DNA from: Longispora albida DSM 44784
Lineage (GTDB): Bacteria; Actinomycetota; Actinomycetes; Mycobacteriales; Micromonosporaceae
Length of the DNA stretch: 64,000 nt
Reading direction: 5' to 3'
Assembly: GCF_000379825.1 (NCBI RefSeq)
Contig: NZ_KB903836.1
Coordinates: 248,599-312,598, forward strand
Below, in pieces: positions 33,620-42,572 of this stretch. The notes below the pieces were generated by a model. That model saw only the letters and a list, made by a program, of their open reading frames with translations, ran no database searches and was not told where the DNA came from. Both the position numbers and the translations under genes were made by a program. Every line of letters starts with the position of its first letter. Position 1 is the first letter of the stretch.

Positions 33620-33627
33620 ATGGTTAA
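33612..33627. promoter_or_regulatory. palindrome TTAACCA-CA-TGGTTAA over the ArsR start codon
   Basis: Perfect 7-bp arms with a 2-bp centre, covering the ATG at 33620. Location fits autoregulation by the encoded ArsR/SmtB-type repressor. Confidence 0.6.
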
Positions 33628-33955
33628 CCGTCGCGGATTGGATGCCGCCTTCCACGCGCTGTCCGACCCGACCCGGCGGCGGATCCTCGCGGCCCTGGCT
33701 GGCGGGGAGCACACGATCGCCCAGCTGGCCGCGCCGCTGGACATGTCGCTGGTGGCCGTCAGCAAGCACGTCACGGTGCTGGAGCAGGCAGGCCTGCTGG
33801 CCCGCGTGAAGGCCGGCCGGTCGCAGGTCTGCACGCTCACGGCCGGCCCGCTCGGTGAGGCCGCCGCCTGGCTGGACGGCTATCGCGAGTTCTGGGCGGA
33901 GCGGCTCGGCAACCTGGCCCGGTACCTGGAGGAAGAAGACACCGATGAAGCTTGA
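33620..33955 (+). CDS. ArsR/SmtB-type winged-helix regulator
   Basis: 111 aa. DAAFHALSDPTRRRILAAL and HTIAQLAAPLDMSLVAVSKHVTVLEQAGLL are the classic ArsR winged helix. No metal-binding Cys motif, as in SdpR-like members paired with SRPBCC proteins. The start codon is covered by a perfect palindrome, a likely autoregulatory site. Overlaps the SRPBCC gene by 11 bp. Confidence 0.88.
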   Translation: MVNRRGLDAAFHALSDPTRRRILAALAGGEHTIAQLAAPLDMSLVAVSKHVTVLEQAGLLARVKAGRSQVCTLTAGPLGEAAAWLDGYREFWAERLGNLARYLEEEDTDEA

Positions 33956-34355
33956 ACTGCGCCGCACGGTCAGCGCCGCCCCGGCTCGCGTCTGGCGCGC
34001 GCTGACCGCCCCCGGGGAGCTGGCCGCCTGGTTCTGGCCCGAGCGCCTGTCCCCGGCTGCGGCCGCCGATCTGCGTGTCGGCGGCCGGTACCGGATCTCG
34101 GGCGACGGCCTGGCCGTGACGGGGGAGTACCGGGTGGTCGACGAGCCGTCCAGGCTGGAGTTCACCTGGCAGTGGGAGGGTGACTCCGAGGTCACGGTCG
34201 TCGCGATCGAGCTGTGCCCTGTGGCCGGCGGCACGGGTACCGAGATCGTGATCGTCCACACTGGCCACTCGGATGAGACCACTACCGGTAACCACGCCCA
34301 GGGCTGGGCAGACTGCCTCGGCCGCCTGCCCGCCTGGCTGGAAACAACTCCCTGA
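33945..34355 (+). CDS. SRPBCC (AHSA1/ligand-binding) domain protein
   Basis: 136 aa. Bet v 1-like fold, with RRTVSAAPARVWRALTAPGELAAWFWPE at the start and a final helix HAQGWADCLGRLPAWLE. Start codon lies inside the ArsR gene (ATGAAGCTTGA overlap) behind GGAGGAAG, so the two are translated together. Binds hydrophobic ligands or assists chaperones in this family; specific role unknown. Confidence 0.88.
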   Translation: MKLELRRTVSAAPARVWRALTAPGELAAWFWPERLSPAAAADLRVGGRYRISGDGLAVTGEYRVVDEPSRLEFTWQWEGDSEVTVVAIELCPVAGGTGTEIVIVHTGHSDETTTGNHAQGWADCLGRLPAWLETTP

Positions 34356-34371
34356 AGCCCCGCCCGGCTTG

Positions 34372-35217
34372 TCAGCGGAAGGCCGGCAGGTTCCGGGCCG
34401 CCCACGCGCTGAACGGGCTCGCCGGGCGGCCGAGCACCGTCTCGACATCCGGGCTGACCCGCCGCTCGGCGGGCAGTGGCTGGCCGAGGATGTCCAGCGT
34501 CCCGCCGACGACTTCCTCCGGCATGAACTGGGCCAGGTGCCCGGCGGCCTGTTCGCGCGACAGCTCGGCGAAGGTCACCTGCTCACCGAGTACCTCGGAG
34601 AACACGGCTGCCTGCTGGCGGGGGCTGATGGCTTCGGGGCCGGTCAGCTCGTACACCTTGCCGGCGTGACCGTCCCCGGTCAGGGCCGCCGCCGCGACGG
34701 CCGCGATGTCGGCCGGGTCGACGACCGGCAGGGCCACGTCCCCGAAGGGCGCGTGGATCGTCCGCTGGGTACGGACGGGCTCGGCCCAGGCGTAGGCGTT
34801 GGAGGCGAAGCCTGCCGGGCGGAGGATCGTGTGGTCCAGCCCGGACTCGCGGACGGCTGCCTCGTACTCGCGGAGCCGGTCGTGGGAGCGTGCGGCCGGG
34901 CGGGTGGCGCTGACCTGCGAGGACACCAGGACTACCCGGCGCACTCCGGCTTCGGCCGCCACCTTGAGCAGCGCGTGAGGGCTCTCGCCATACGCGTTCA
35001 GCTCGCCGCCGACCAGCAGGAACAGCGCTTCGGCCCCGTCGAGGACCTCGCGCATGCTGGCGGCGTCGCCGACGTCGGCCTGCGCGTGGCGTACGCCGGC
35101 TGGGAGGCCGGGCAGCTCCGCGCGGCGTGAGACGGCTGTGACGGCGTGCCCGGCCCCGGCCAGCAGCGGGACGAGGTGCTGGCCGATGTTGCCGGTGGCT
35201 CCGGTGACGATGATCAT
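34372..35217 (-). CDS. NAD(P)-binding atypical SDR (NmrA-like)
   Basis: 281 aa from the ATG at 35217. IIVTGATGNIGQHLVPLL is the GxxGxxG cofactor loop; there is no YxxxK, and the body resembles NmrA/quinone oxidoreductase 2-like proteins. Divergent from the TetR gene with two operators between them; product likely induced together with release of the repressor. Confidence 0.85.
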   Translation of the reverse strand: MIIVTGATGNIGQHLVPLLAGAGHAVTAVSRRAELPGLPAGVRHAQADVGDAASMREVLDGAEALFLLVGGELNAYGESPHALLKVAAEAGVRRVVLVSSQVSATRPAARSHDRLREYEAAVRESGLDHTILRPAGFASNAYAWAEPVRTQRTIHAPFGDVALPVVDPADIAAVAAAALTGDGHAGKVYELTGPEAISPRQQAAVFSEVLGEQVTFAELSREQAAGHLAQFMPEEVVGGTLDILGQPLPAERRVSPDVETVLGRPASPFSAWAARNLPAFR

Positions 35218-35232
35218 GGGTACCACTCCAGA

Positions 35233-35252
35233 AGTTAGTTGGGTGACTGACT
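35233..35252. promoter_or_regulatory. TetR operator site 1: AGTTAGT-N6-ACTGACT
   Basis: 20-bp inverted repeat, 6 of 7 arm positions complementary, between the divergent NmrA-like and TetR genes and close to the start of the former. Confidence 0.6.
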
Positions 35253-35296
35253 TATTCCGTCGGGAGTGGACAGTACACAACCGGCGGCCGGCTGTC

Positions 35297-35302
35297 TATA
35301 GT
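35297..35302 (+). promoter_or_regulatory. candidate -10 (TATAGT) of the TetR gene
   Basis: TATAGT ends 7 nt before the GTG at 35310, predicting that the shorter start is used as a leaderless mRNA. It overlaps operator site 2. Confidence 0.5.
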
Positions 35303-35319
35303 GGGTCAGGTGACTAACT
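35300..35319. promoter_or_regulatory. TetR operator site 2: AGTGGGT-N6-ACTAACT
   Basis: Same layout as site 1 with the same 6-bp spacer, 5 of 7 arm positions complementary; it covers the -10 and start codon of the TetR gene. Confidence 0.55.
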
Positions 35320-35900
35320 CAGTACGGGCCGCGCAGCCGCGCGGGACGGAGAAGCGCCGCCGGCTGACGGCCGCGGCCGCCCAGGTCCTGCACGAGCAGG
35401 GCGTCGAGCGCACCACGCTCGCCGACATCGCCCGCGTCGCCGGGGTGCCGGTCGGGAACCTGTACTACTACTTCAAGACCAAGGACGAGCTGGTCCAGGC
35501 CGCGCTGTCGGAGCACGTCGCGTACCTGGGCGAGCTGACAGCCCGGCTCGGCGAGCTGCCCGGCCCGCTCGACCGGCTGCGCGGCCTGGTCGCCGCGTGG
35601 GTGGAGCAGCGGGAGCTGGCGGCGCGGTACGGGTGCCCGACGGGCTCGCTGGCTTCCGAGCTGGGGAAACGCGGGGACGGCACGCTCGACGCCGAGGCCG
35701 GTGGCGTGATCAGGCGGCTGCTGGGCTGGACAGCGGAGCAGTTCCGTGAGGCCGGGTTCGACGACGCGGAGGATCTGGCGGTGACGCTTGTGTCCGGGTA
35801 CCAGGGAATGTCCTTGATGGCCTGTGCCCTGCGCGATCCCGGCATCATGATCCGCGAGGGCGACCGCCTCCTGCGCTGGCTCGACGGCCTGGACGCCTGA
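35310..35900 (+). CDS. TetR family transcriptional regulator
   Basis: 196 aa from the GTG at 35310; an in-frame GTG at 35301 would add three residues but lies too close to the TATAGT -10. HTH: TTLADIARVAGVPVGNLYYYF. The C-terminal half belongs to the TetR_C group often linked to quinone or electrophile response. Autoregulation and control of the divergent NmrA-like gene are inferred from two matching operators. Confidence 0.87.
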   Translation: MTNSVRAAQPRGTEKRRRLTAAAAQVLHEQGVERTTLADIARVAGVPVGNLYYYFKTKDELVQAALSEHVAYLGELTARLGELPGPLDRLRGLVAAWVEQRELAARYGCPTGSLASELGKRGDGTLDAEAGGVIRRLLGWTAEQFREAGFDDAEDLAVTLVSGYQGMSLMACALRDPGIMIREGDRLLRWLDGLDA

Positions 35901-35931
35901 CTGCCGGGGCGTGCGCACGCCCCGGCAGTCA
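35898..35931. terminator. perfect 34-bp palindrome, bidirectional terminator
   Basis: Arms TGACTGCCGGGGCGTGC and its exact complement with no mismatches; the first three bases are the TGA stop of the TetR gene. It separates convergent TetR and subtilisin genes. Confidence 0.75.
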
Positions 35932-35941
35932 GCGGGAGAAC

Positions 35942-37717
35942 TCAGGAAGCGAAGCAGATCGCGCTGGTGACGACCTTCGTGCAGCGCACCTGCCTGGTCA
36001 CGGCCGAGGTCTGGCCACGGCTGTCCGAGACGGTCAGGCTGACGGTGTAGGTGCGGGTCTCTGCCGGATACGTGTGGCTGACCGTCCTGCCCGTCCCGCT
36101 GGTGCCGTCACCGAAACTCCAGGTGTACCCGGAGACGGGGCCCTCGGCGTCCGCCGAGGATGACGCGTCGAACGAGCACACCGCCCGGCTGCACCGCCCC
36201 AGGTAGGCCGCGGTCGGCGGGAGGTCGCCGGCCTTCACCAGCCGCCGCGCGACATTGGTCTTGCCGGCGTTGTCGGTCACCGTCAGCTTGACGCTGTAGT
36301 AGGCCGCGCGCGGATAGGTGTGGCTGGCCGTCTTGCCACTCCCGGTCGCGCCATCGCCAAATTCCCAGGTGTACCCGGTGAGCGTCCCATCCGGATCCCG
36401 CGAAGCACTCGCGTCCACCGAGCACGTCAGGTGCTCCGCCGAGCACGCCGCTGTGAACGCGGCCACCGGACGGCCCGGGTCGGGCGTACCGGCCGGGTAG
36501 TCCGCCGTGGACGACACGTCGAGCAGGGGCTCGCGGACGCCGTCGCCGGAGTCGTCCGTCCAGTTGGTGTTCGCGGTGTCCAGGAGCCGCTGCCGTACGG
36601 CGGCGACGCCGTCGCGCCCGGTGGCCCGGTTGCCGTTGGCCGTCAGGAGCGCTGCGGCCCCGGCGACGTGCGGGGCGGCCATCGAGGTGCCGGAGAGCGT
36701 GGCGTAACCGCCGTCCTTGCTGGTCGAGTAGATGCAGGTACCCGGGGCGGTGATCTCCACGACGCTGCCGAAGTTGGAGAAGTCGGCCAGGGTGTCGTCC
36801 TGGTCGGACCGGCAGGTGGAGGCCGCGCCGCCGCCCGGTACCCCGTTGAAGTCCGCGAGCGCCGACACCGTGATCACGTCGGGGTGGTTGGCGGGGGAGA
36901 AGGTCCTCGCGTCCGCGTGGTTGTTGCCGGCGGCGACGGCGAACACCACGCCCCGGCCGACTGCGTTCGTGATCGCCGTGTTCATGCTCGCGTTCTCGCA
37001 GTTGTTGCAGCCGAGGCTCATGTTCGCGACCTCGATCTCGTCCGAGTGCGCCGCGACCCAGTCGATGCCGGCCACCACACCGGACAACTGGCCGCTGCCG
37101 GAGGAGTCGAGCACCTTCACCGACCAGATCCGCGCGCCCGGTGCCACGCCGACCACGCCGATGCCGTTGTCGCGGGCAGCGATGGTGCCGGCCACGTGGC
37201 TGCCGTGGCCGTGGTCGTCGGTACCGGAGTTGTCGGTGCACGTCGTGGTGTTGAGGCAGCTGGTACGGGCGACGACGTTCAGGTCGGGGTGCCCGGCGTC
37301 GACTCCGGTGTCGATCACCGCGATGTCGGCGTCCACGCTGTAGTCGTCCGTGCCGTTGATCTTCAGGTTCGCGTTGCCGGCCGCCCCGGAACGCGCGATG
37401 CCGGTCGGGGTGGCCTGGGCCGTGGTGTGGACCAGCACGTCGGGCTCGACGGCGAGGACACGCGGGTCACGGCCGATCGCCGCCGCACCCGCCTGCGTGA
37501 ACTGGCCGGCGAAGCCGCGCACGGCGTGCCGGTAGACGTGGCCGACCTGCCCGCCGTACTGCCGGGCGTAGCCGGAACCCAGCGCGCCCGGGTCCGTGCC
37601 CTGGTCCCGGAGCGTGACGATGTAACCGGCCGCTGGTTCGGCCGCTGCCGCGGGGACGGCTGGTGCCAGTACGGCGGCCATCGCGGCGATCAGAAGAGCT
37701 GTGCTGAGGGGACGCAC
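35942..37717 (-). CDS. secreted S8 (subtilisin-like) serine protease with two PKD domains
   Basis: 591 aa from a GTG behind GGGAGG. Signal peptide (cleavage near AAA-EPAA), I9 inhibitor propeptide (about 30-95), then the protease with Asp in VIDTGVDAGHPD, His in DHGHGSHVAGT, Asn in AVAAGNNHAD and Ser in SGTSMAAPHVAG. Two C-terminal PKD domains (YTWEFGDGA and YTWSFGDGT) may bind substrate or wall. Several Cys pairs suggest disulfides. Confidence 0.92.
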   Translation of the reverse strand: MRPLSTALLIAAMAAVLAPAVPAAAAEPAAGYIVTLRDQGTDPGALGSGYARQYGGQVGHVYRHAVRGFAGQFTQAGAAAIGRDPRVLAVEPDVLVHTTAQATPTGIARSGAAGNANLKINGTDDYSVDADIAVIDTGVDAGHPDLNVVARTSCLNTTTCTDNSGTDDHGHGSHVAGTIAARDNGIGVVGVAPGARIWSVKVLDSSGSGQLSGVVAGIDWVAAHSDEIEVANMSLGCNNCENASMNTAITNAVGRGVVFAVAAGNNHADARTFSPANHPDVITVSALADFNGVPGGGAASTCRSDQDDTLADFSNFGSVVEITAPGTCIYSTSKDGGYATLSGTSMAAPHVAGAAALLTANGNRATGRDGVAAVRQRLLDTANTNWTDDSGDGVREPLLDVSSTADYPAGTPDPGRPVAAFTAACSAEHLTCSVDASASRDPDGTLTGYTWEFGDGATGSGKTASHTYPRAAYYSVKLTVTDNAGKTNVARRLVKAGDLPPTAAYLGRCSRAVCSFDASSSADAEGPVSGYTWSFGDGTSGTGRTVSHTYPAETRTYTVSLTVSDSRGQTSAVTRQVRCTKVVTSAICFAS

Positions 37718-37942
37718 GATTCCTCCCTGGTATCGGTTGACGCTGTTGCGTCCCCGACACCTTCGGCCCTCACCGCCGGCCGGAACAATCCGGGAATCCT
37801 GGGTACCACCTACCTAAACAATGCGGCCCGGCCGGGACGGGGCGCACAGCACCAGCGGGAGCGGTCTGGGCCGGGCACGCCTGCTGCCGTGTGCCCGATA
37901 TCGTTTCGCTGCTCAGCAAGGACGAACATTTACGGGGATCGC

Positions 37943-38734
37943 ATGAAAGACCGCAGGATCGGCTTACTCACCCTGAGCCTCGCCGGTGTCCTGGCCTGGA
38001 CCGGCGGATGTACAGGTGAGCCAGCGTCCGCACCGCCAGTGTTCCGGGAGCTCACACCCACCGCCGAACCAGCCACCACCGAACCACCGGCGGATCCGGT
38101 GCGTAACGAACTCCTGCAGGCACTGCGCAGGTCACAGGGCGCCGCATACCAGTACACCGTGCAGGGCAGCCTCCCTGAAGGCGCGAGTGTGCAAGGCACC
38201 GGCAAACACGATCCAGGGGAGCGGGTGTTCGAGTCCACCGTGAACATCACTGGCGGAAAGAGCCCGTCAGCCATCCAGCGCATCGTGATCGGCCAGGACA
38301 GCTACACGCGGGAACCGGACGACCAGACCTGGGTGCACCTGGACCTGAGCCGGGTGAAGCAGGACAGCCTCGCTTACTTTGACATGGGTGACCCCACCGG
38401 TCTCGTCAAGTTCAGCTCAGCGATCGGGTCGGTCCGGCAGACCGGCCCGCACGCTTACGCCGGCACGTTCAGCCCCGAAAGCAGCAACATCCTCAAACCC
38501 TTCCTGCCGGTGGGCGCGCCGAGCATGATCGCTGTCTTCATCATCAGCGCCAAGTTCACGGCCACCACGGACGAGCATGGCTGGGTCACGTCGATCACGG
38601 TCGGATTCGAGCCCAGCAACAGCCCGCCGCTGAATATGACCACCACGATGACCGGCCACGGCACGAAGCTCCAGGTGAAGGCGCCGCCAAAAGGACAGGT
38701 TCACGAGGCCGCCGGCTTCTATTACGAGAAGTGA
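37943..38734 (+). CDS. lipoprotein, LppX/LprG-like
   Basis: 263 aa from the ATG at 37943. Lipobox TGGC with Cys23 after a hydrophobic stretch. A Pro/Thr-rich linker precedes a beta-sheet domain with SLPEGASVQGTGKHDPGERVFEST and IVIGQDSYTREPDDQTWVHLDL, recalling LppX/LprAFG-type lipid-binding lipoproteins. Codon 8 is TTA (37964-37966), rare in such genomes and, where bldA exists, a possible developmental control point. Confidence 0.78.
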   Translation: MKDRRIGLLTLSLAGVLAWTGGCTGEPASAPPVFRELTPTAEPATTEPPADPVRNELLQALRRSQGAAYQYTVQGSLPEGASVQGTGKHDPGERVFESTVNITGGKSPSAIQRIVIGQDSYTREPDDQTWVHLDLSRVKQDSLAYFDMGDPTGLVKFSSAIGSVRQTGPHAYAGTFSPESSNILKPFLPVGAPSMIAVFIISAKFTATTDEHGWVTSITVGFEPSNSPPLNMTTTMTGHGTKLQVKAPPKGQVHEAAGFYYEK

Positions 38735-38750
38735 GCCACCCGGCGCACGC

Positions 38751-41279
38751 CTAGACCATGCGGCTGGCGATGTCCGCCCGGCTTGTTGCCCCGAGCTTGC
38801 GCAGCAGGCTGGCCACGTGGTTCTCCACGGTGCGGACGGAGAGGAAGAGCTGGCCTGCGATCTCCCGGTTGCCGTACCCGGCGGCGGCCAGCCGGGCCAC
38901 CTCACGTTCCCGGGGCGACAGGCCGGTGCCGTAGCCGCGCCGTCCGGGCCGGGCCATCGGGGCCGCCCGGCCGTGCCGCCTGAGGAGCTGGGCGCACCGG
39001 TCCCCGTCGTACCGCGCCCCGAGGCCAGCGAAGATCTCAGCCGCCTCGGCCAGGAACCCGGCCCCCGCCAGCCCTGTACGGGCGCGGCCCTGAGCGGCGA
39101 GTTCCCGGGCCTGGTCGTAGGGCCGGGGGAGCCCGCCGTACAGCGCTGCCGCCTCGCCGTGCGCGTCGGCGTCGCCGTCCACGGCTGCCCGGCATGCCAC
39201 GATCACGGCCGTCCCCAGTGGATGGTCGCGGCCCTCCATGTCCGTCCTGAACGCGGCGAGGAGTTCCCGGGCGCCTGCCTCGTCGCCTGACCGGAGCAGT
39301 GCCTGGACACCGGCCTCGGCCAGGTCGGCGGCCCACGCCCAGCAGCCCTTGGCGCGGACCCGGCCCGCCGCCCGGTCCAGTATCGACAGCGCCCGGGGCA
39401 GTTCGCCGAGGCGGAGCGCGAGGCGGATGCCGGCTGCGGCGTACTCCGTCATCTCCGGTCCCGACCGGTGCTCGTGCGCGACGGCCGCCGGGTCGGTGAG
39501 GTACCGGCCTGCCAGCTCCAGCTCGCCTGCCGCCGTGGCGAGGGCTCCGCACACGAGCGGGGCGACCCCTGCGGCATAAGGGCTGTCCGGGTTGGCAGCC
39601 AGATGCCCGGCTGCCCGGCCGGCCAGGCCCTGCCACTGGCCGGTGACCCAGTCCAGCCGCATCCGGTTGCCGACCGGCAGGTACGGGGCGACGCCGGCAC
39701 CGACCCGGCTGGCCAGTTCCTCGGCGCGTGCCACGAATCCGGCGGCCGGCCGCAGGTACCCGAGGGTGATCGCCGCGTCGGCCAGCCCCGTGTACCCCCG
39801 CACGAGCTGCTGCCGCACCGCCTCCGACTCCGCGTCGACCGGCAGCTCGCCGATCGTGGGCCAGGCGCGCGGGTCGCCGAGTTCGAGGAGGGCCATCGCC
39901 CGGTTCACGGCGATGCCGGCGAGCACGGCTACGTCCCCTGTGGACGGTGCCGTCCGGGCCGCGCGGTCGAGCCACTGGACGTGCTCGGTGACGTGTGCGG
40001 TGCTCCAGTACGGCAGGGCCAGTGCGGACATGGCCCGGGCGGCCAGTGCCGGGCGGTACCTGAGGTCCTTCAGCGCCCGAAGCAGCTCGGCCCGCCCGGC
40101 GTCCTCGTCACCCGCCTGGGAACTGAGCAGCATGCCGAGGTACAGGCGGACCTCGCCGCGCGCCCCGCCCGCCGGTATCGCAGCCAGCAGCCCTTCGAGC
40201 AGCCCGGCCGTGTCGGCGCACTGCGGGACGCTCACGGCCAGCGGGGTGAGCCGGCCAGCCAGCGCCGCGTGCCCGGCGGCCGGCAGCCCTGGCTCGGTGA
40301 TCAGCGTGCCGAGCAGCCGCGCCGCCCCGGCCGCGTCACCAGCGGCCTGAGCCTGCCCGGCGGCCTGCCCGACGAGCCGGGCGACCTCGGCCGCGTCGCC
40401 GGCGCCCCTGGCGTGCGCGAGCAGCCGCTCCGGATCGGCCCACGTACGGGCCCCGGCCAGGATCGCCGCGTGGACGGCGCGCCGCCGTTCGTGGGACATG
40501 GCCCGGGCCACGGCATCCGCGAGCAGTGGCGGTCCACAGCGGACAGTCTCCTCGCCGCTGGCCAGCCCGGCCGCCTGCGCTTCGTCGAGCGCCCTGGCGA
40601 CCTGGGCCGGGCTCAGCCCGCACACCGCCGCCAGCTGCCCGATCCCAGCCGGGCCGGCCAGCAGCGCCAGGGTCTCCGTGACCAGCCTCGCCCGCTGCGA
40701 CAGGGACGCGAGCTGCCCGGCGGCCCACGCGCCGAGCACCGGGGAGCCCCGGCCGGCCACGTATCGGGGGATCCCGCCCGTCGCCTCGTACACCGCTTCT
40801 GCCTCATCGGGCGGGACTCCAGGGAAGGCAGCGACCTCGCCGGGCGTGAGCGGGCCGAGGTCGACGCGCGTCCCGGTCAGCCGTACGGGCGACGTGCACG
40901 TCGCGACCAGTGCCACCCCCGCCGGCAGGCGGCCGGCCACACAGGACACCACCTGGCGGGAAGGCTCGTCCGCGAGGTCGAGGTCGTCGAGTGCCACGAG
41001 CACCGGGCCGGCGTCGCGCAGGCCGGCCCGGATCGCCCGGCACAGCTCGTACACGGCCGGGTCGCGGACGTCCGGCAGGCCGAGGGCGTCGAGCAGCTCG
41101 CGGGCGGCCGTGAACGGCGTACCGGGCAGGTCCCGGCACCCGGCCGAGACCACCGGCCGCCCAGCCCGGCGCGTGACCTCGCCCAGCAGCCAGGACTTGC
41201 CCATGCCGGGGGCACCCGCGAGCAGCGTGGCCCCGGTACCGGAGGCCAGGCTCGCGGCGAGCGCTGTCCGGTTGCCCAT
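38751..41279 (-). CDS. LuxR family regulator of the LAL type (ATPase plus HTH)
   Basis: 842 aa from the ATG at 41279, which follows GGGAGG. Walker [10 protein letters not shown] (about residues 22-30), Walker [13 protein letters not shown], a long TPR-like helical middle, and a C-terminal Lux[27 protein letters not shown]...VRTVENHV. Large ATP-binding LuxR proteins activate metabolic or antibiotic genes, but no target cluster is adjacent. The N-terminus is somewhat short for the family. Confidence 0.87.
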   Translation of the reverse strand: MGNRTALAASLASGTGATLLAGAPGMGKSWLLGEVTRRAGRPVVSAGCRDLPGTPFTAARELLDALGLPDVRDPAVYELCRAIRAGLRDAGPVLVALDDLDLADEPSRQVVSCVAGRLPAGVALVATCTSPVRLTGTRVDLGPLTPGEVAAFPGVPPDEAEAVYEATGGIPRYVAGRGSPVLGAWAAGQLASLSQRARLVTETLALLAGPAGIGQLAAVCGLSPAQVARALDEAQAAGLASGEETVRCGPPLLADAVARAMSHERRRAVHAAILAGARTWADPERLLAHARGAGDAAEVARLVGQAAGQAQAAGDAAGAARLLGTLITEPGLPAAGHAALAGRLTPLAVSVPQCADTAGLLEGLLAAIPAGGARGEVRLYLGMLLSSQAGDEDAGRAELLRALKDLRYRPALAARAMSALALPYWSTAHVTEHVQWLDRAARTAPSTGDVAVLAGIAVNRAMALLELGDPRAWPTIGELPVDAESEAVRQQLVRGYTGLADAAITLGYLRPAAGFVARAEELASRVGAGVAPYLPVGNRMRLDWVTGQWQGLAGRAAGHLAANPDSPYAAGVAPLVCGALATAAGELELAGRYLTDPAAVAHEHRSGPEMTEYAAAGIRLALRLGELPRALSILDRAAGRVRAKGCWAWAADLAEAGVQALLRSGDEAGARELLAAFRTDMEGRDHPLGTAVIVACRAAVDGDADAHGEAAALYGGLPRPYDQARELAAQGRARTGLAGAGFLAEAAEIFAGLGARYDGDRCAQLLRRHGRAAPMARPGRRGYGTGLSPREREVARLAAAGYGNREIAGQLFLSVRTVENHVASLLRKLGATSRADIASRMV

Positions 41280-41321
41280 CGGTGCCTCCCGATGCCTCGC
41301 GAGAGTGTCAGTGGCCAATGT

Positions 41322-41327
41322 TAGGGT
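41322..41327 (+). promoter_or_regulatory. candidate -10 (TAGGGT)
   Basis: TAGGGT ends 6 nt before the ATG at 41334 of the VOC gene. Confidence 0.4.
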
Positions 41328-41333
41328 CCGGCC

Positions 41334-41720
41334 ATGCGCTTCACCGTCCGCAACATCGCCATCGACTGTGCCGATCCGTACCGGCTCGCTGTGTTCTGGA
41401 GCCAGCTGCTCGGCGTCCCCATGAGCGAGGACGACGAGCCGGGCGACCCGGTCGCGATCGTGCAGCCGCCCGGCGCGCCGGCCTTCTACTTCGCGCAGGT
41501 GCCAGAGCCCAAGCGCGGCAAGAACAGGGTGCACGTGTGCCTGACCCCGGAGGATCTGGGCCGGGACGCCGAGGTCAGCCGGATCCTGGCCCTCGGCGCC
41601 AGCCTGGTCACCGACCAGCGCGACCCGGACGGGACGGGCTGGGCGGTGCTCGCCGACCCCGAGGGCAACGAGTTCTGCGTGCTGCGCAGCGCTGCCGAAC
41701 GGGCCGCGACGGGCGGCTGA
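41334..41720 (+). CDS. VOC family protein
   Basis: 128 aa. [21 protein letters not shown] and [13 protein letters not shown] are the two ends of a glyoxalase-like domain of the type often annotated as bleomycin-resistance-like or 4a-hydroxytetrahydrobiopterin dehydratase-like. Function unknown. Confidence 0.82.
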   Translation: MRFTVRNIAIDCADPYRLAVFWSQLLGVPMSEDDEPGDPVAIVQPPGAPAFYFAQVPEPKRGKNRVHVCLTPEDLGRDAEVSRILALGASLVTDQRDPDGTGWAVLADPEGNEFCVLRSAAERAATGG

Positions 41721-41835
41721 GGCTCCCTCCGGTACACCGGAAGATCTATAACCCACGGGGATGGCCGCAGGTATTGGAGCGGCGCGGCGTGCCTGGCGCA
41801 TGGTGGATGGGAGACACCACACGGGGGAGGCTGAC

Positions 41836-42210
41836 ATGGGTGCGATGGGCGCAGGAGTGATGAGACTGGGTCTGGTGACCGGCGCGATGCTGCTGGCGGT
41901 GAGCGCCACGACCGCCCTGCCCGCGCAGGCGGAGACCGGCCCTCGCGGCTGGTGTGGCTGGGAGCCCGCCACCGACGAGGGCACCTTCGGGAACGCGGCG
42001 ACGTTCACCGTGCCGCTGCGGACGGGTGCGGGCACGCACTGCCAGCAGATCGGCCAGGCGAGCCCGGACGACGCCCTGCACTACCGGTGCTTCACGACCG
42101 ACCGGCGCGGCCTGGCGTGGACATACCTGACCGATCTCGCGACCGGGGTCACCGGCTGGAGCTACAGCGGCAACCTCATCGGGAACGGTGCGAGCCTGGC
42201 CTGCCAGTGA
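41836..42210 (+). CDS. small secreted SH3-like protein
   Basis: 124 aa from the ATG at 41836 behind GGGGGAGG. Signal peptide ending near AQA-ET, then about 70 residues with [17 protein letters not shown] and [23 protein letters not shown], the strand/Trp pattern of bacterial SH3-like domains, plus Cys that may pair. Likely exported to the wall or medium. Confidence 0.72.
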   Translation: MGAMGAGVMRLGLVTGAMLLAVSATTALPAQAETGPRGWCGWEPATDEGTFGNAATFTVPLRTGAGTHCQQIGQASPDDALHYRCFTTDRRGLAWTYLTDLATGVTGWSYSGNLIGNGASLACQ

Positions 42211-42232
42211 TCGTGAAGTGATCTGCCTTGCG

Positions 42233-42261
42233 TTGACAGCCGGCCGCTGCCCGGTTTGAAT
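42233..42261 (+). promoter_or_regulatory. promoter TTGACA-17-TTGAAT
   Basis: Consensus -35 TTGACA (42233-42238) and TTGAAT (42256-42261) with 17-bp spacing, ending about 310 bp upstream of the next start codon. Confidence 0.5.
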
Positions 42262-42426
42262 GGTCTGCGTGCCACGTGGCACCGGCCAGGAGATCTGGGC
42301 AGGCCGGCTGCTGGGTGTCACCTGCACAAGGGACGATGCCATGAACACGGACTCGTAAGCGCTGAAGCTGCCGCGCTAGATCTCGCACCGTCCGCCGTCC
42401 CTTGCGGTTCTTCCCTCTTGCCCCCT

Positions 42427-42459
42427 GAGCGCTTTGGTCACACGAGCGCTTTGGTCACA
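42427..42459 (+). repeat. two tandem copies of GAGCGCTTTGGTCACA
   Basis: Copies at 42427-42442 and 42444-42459, period 17, identical. Located about 115 bp upstream of the DDN-hemerythrin gene. Confidence 0.75.
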
Positions 42460-42572
42460 TGACGTAACTCGGGGCTGGTCTTCTCCTGCAAGGTTCGCGG
42501 GCTCATCACACCCATTTTTTCCGCGTACCCGGTGTGCGCGCGACCGCGTTACCCCAACACCACAGGAGAACT

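Larger units (their letters stand above)
42211..42572. other. intergenic region with promoter, tandem repeat and a 5-codon ORF
   Basis: 362 bp without an ordinary gene. It holds a good promoter (42233-42261), a 5-codon ORF (42341-42358, MNTDS) behind AAGGGACG, and a 17-bp tandem repeat (42427-42459). The DDN-hemerythrin gene starts at 42573, so a long 5' leader or a small RNA is possible. Confidence 0.45.

Noticed and set aside
38751-42035. A 1094-aa version of the LAL regulator
   Set aside because: The extra N-terminus lies on the opposite strand of the VOC and secreted protein genes; a Shine-Dalgarno and ATG at 41279 define the real start.
42341-42358. 5-codon ORF as a real gene
   Set aside because: Too short to distinguish from chance; reported only as part of the intergenic finding.
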